From Marinosulfonomonas sp. (lineage in GTDB: Bacteria; Pseudomonadota; Alphaproteobacteria; Rhodobacterales; Rhodobacteraceae), in the NCBI GenBank assembly GCA_026989405.1, contig JALSJL010000334.1, positions 1-14,065 of the forward strand: DNA of 14,065 nucleotides, in the 5' to 3' direction. The notes beneath the pieces were generated by a model that was not told where the DNA came from, searched no databases, and saw only the letters and a list, made by a program, of their open reading frames with translations. The translations under genes were made by a program, and so were the position numbers. This document shows, in pieces, positions 13,836-14,065 of this stretch (position 1 is the first letter of the stretch; the number at the start of each line of letters is the position of its first letter).

Positions 13836-14065
13836 CCTGTCCTGCACCATGATTGGAAAACCGTCTGCCGCAGGGGCAAGCCCGGGCTCCGGGGGGCAAT
13901 CCGGTCTGCTCGGGGACAAGTCTGCATGATTTTTCCCCGCGAAAAATACTTGCCGGTCCCTAGTGTTCATCCATCGCGCCACGGTGTCCGGCCAACCTGG
14001 CCCAGAGCATCAGTCGAGGCGGCAACGAAAAACCAGGAAAGGGCGCGCCAAGACGCGCGCAACGT
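13836..14065. other. Intergenic region without a recognisable gene, right edge
   Basis: The stretch upstream of oxyR to the window end holds palindromes and small dyads, including GGCCA-ACC-TGGCC at 13990-14002 and GC-rich pairing near 14044-14060. It contains a purine-rich AGGAAAGG near 14034 that could serve a plus-strand gene beginning just outside. One plus-strand frame is open from 13818 to the edge, but its third positions are far less GC-rich than those of neighbours and it resembles nothing I know, so I do not call it a gene. Confidence 0.5.
13929..13947. other. AT-rich hairpin in the right-hand intergenic region
   Basis: ATTTTTC, loop CCCGC, GAAAAAT is a perfect 7-bp stem with a 5-nt loop. 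An AT stem in GC-rich DNA is unusual. It could be part of a leader RNA of the gene past the right edge, or a weak terminator; neither is shown. Confidence 0.4.

Noticed and set aside
13818..14065. Plus-strand frame open from ATG 13818 to the window end (about 82 codons).
   Set aside because: No ribosome site, an Arg/Pro-rich unrecognisable product and third-codon-position GC clearly lower than in neighbouring genes; long open frames arise by chance in GC-rich DNA. The continuation past the edge could overturn this.
13985..14065. GTG-initiated basic frame running off the right edge.
   Set aside because: Short, very Arg/Lys-rich, no ribosome site, overlaps dyads; treated as untranslated leader.

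Overview
The window looks like ordinary core chromosome from a high-GC alphaproteobacterium, most likely a member of the Rhodobacteraceae (Roseobacter/Rhodobacter group). The evidence is a dusB(nifR3)-ntrB-ntrC-ntrY nitrogen-regulation cluster, an NtrC that lacks the sigma-54 contact loop as in Rhodobacter capsulatus, a fused bifunctional IspDF, and a 60-residue membrane protein of a type seen behind hpt in this family. I see no tRNA, rRNA, transposase, integrase, CRISPR array or phage gene.

Layout. Bases 1-4289 (minus strand) hold the nitrogen-regulation operon. It is transcribed dusB -> ntrB -> ntrC -> ntrY. The first three genes overlap by 1-4 nt, a 90-nt gap precedes ntrY, and ntrY runs off the left edge. 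A 171-nt divergent intergenic region separates this from a plus-strand run of ispDF, pgpA and pncC (cinA C-terminal domain) at 4461-6621, all overlapping: isoprenoid precursor synthesis, phosphatidylglycerol synthesis and pyridine nucleotide salvage. A convergent MmgE/PrpD family gene ends 5 nt from pncC. Upstream of it lie a perfect 17-bp tandem duplication and one copy of a 20-bp extragenic element, followed by a minus-strand COQ10/RatA-like gene.

Bases 8607-9337 (plus) carry hpt and a translationally coupled small membrane protein. Bases 9334-11696 form a regulator-plus-target unit: a LysR-type regulator (minus) divergent from a cytochrome c' and a diheme cytochrome c (plus). An inverted repeat at the LysR start codon lies at the classical LysR distance from a candidate cytochrome promoter. 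A second copy of the 20-bp element and a strong hairpin separate the diheme cytochrome from convergent lipA. Last comes oxyR (minus), with both redox cysteines and a promoter placed so that its transcript may be leaderless. The final 291 nt are an intergenic region rich in palindromes. It probably leads into a plus-strand gene beyond the right edge.

Most genes are recognisable housekeeping or regulatory genes, and I found no convincing new defence or mobile system. The points most worth a second look are the repeated extragenic element with its consistent 3'-of-gene orientation, the NtrC without the GAFTGA loop, the LysR/cytochrome c' operator geometry, and the oxyR leaderless promoter with its palindromes.
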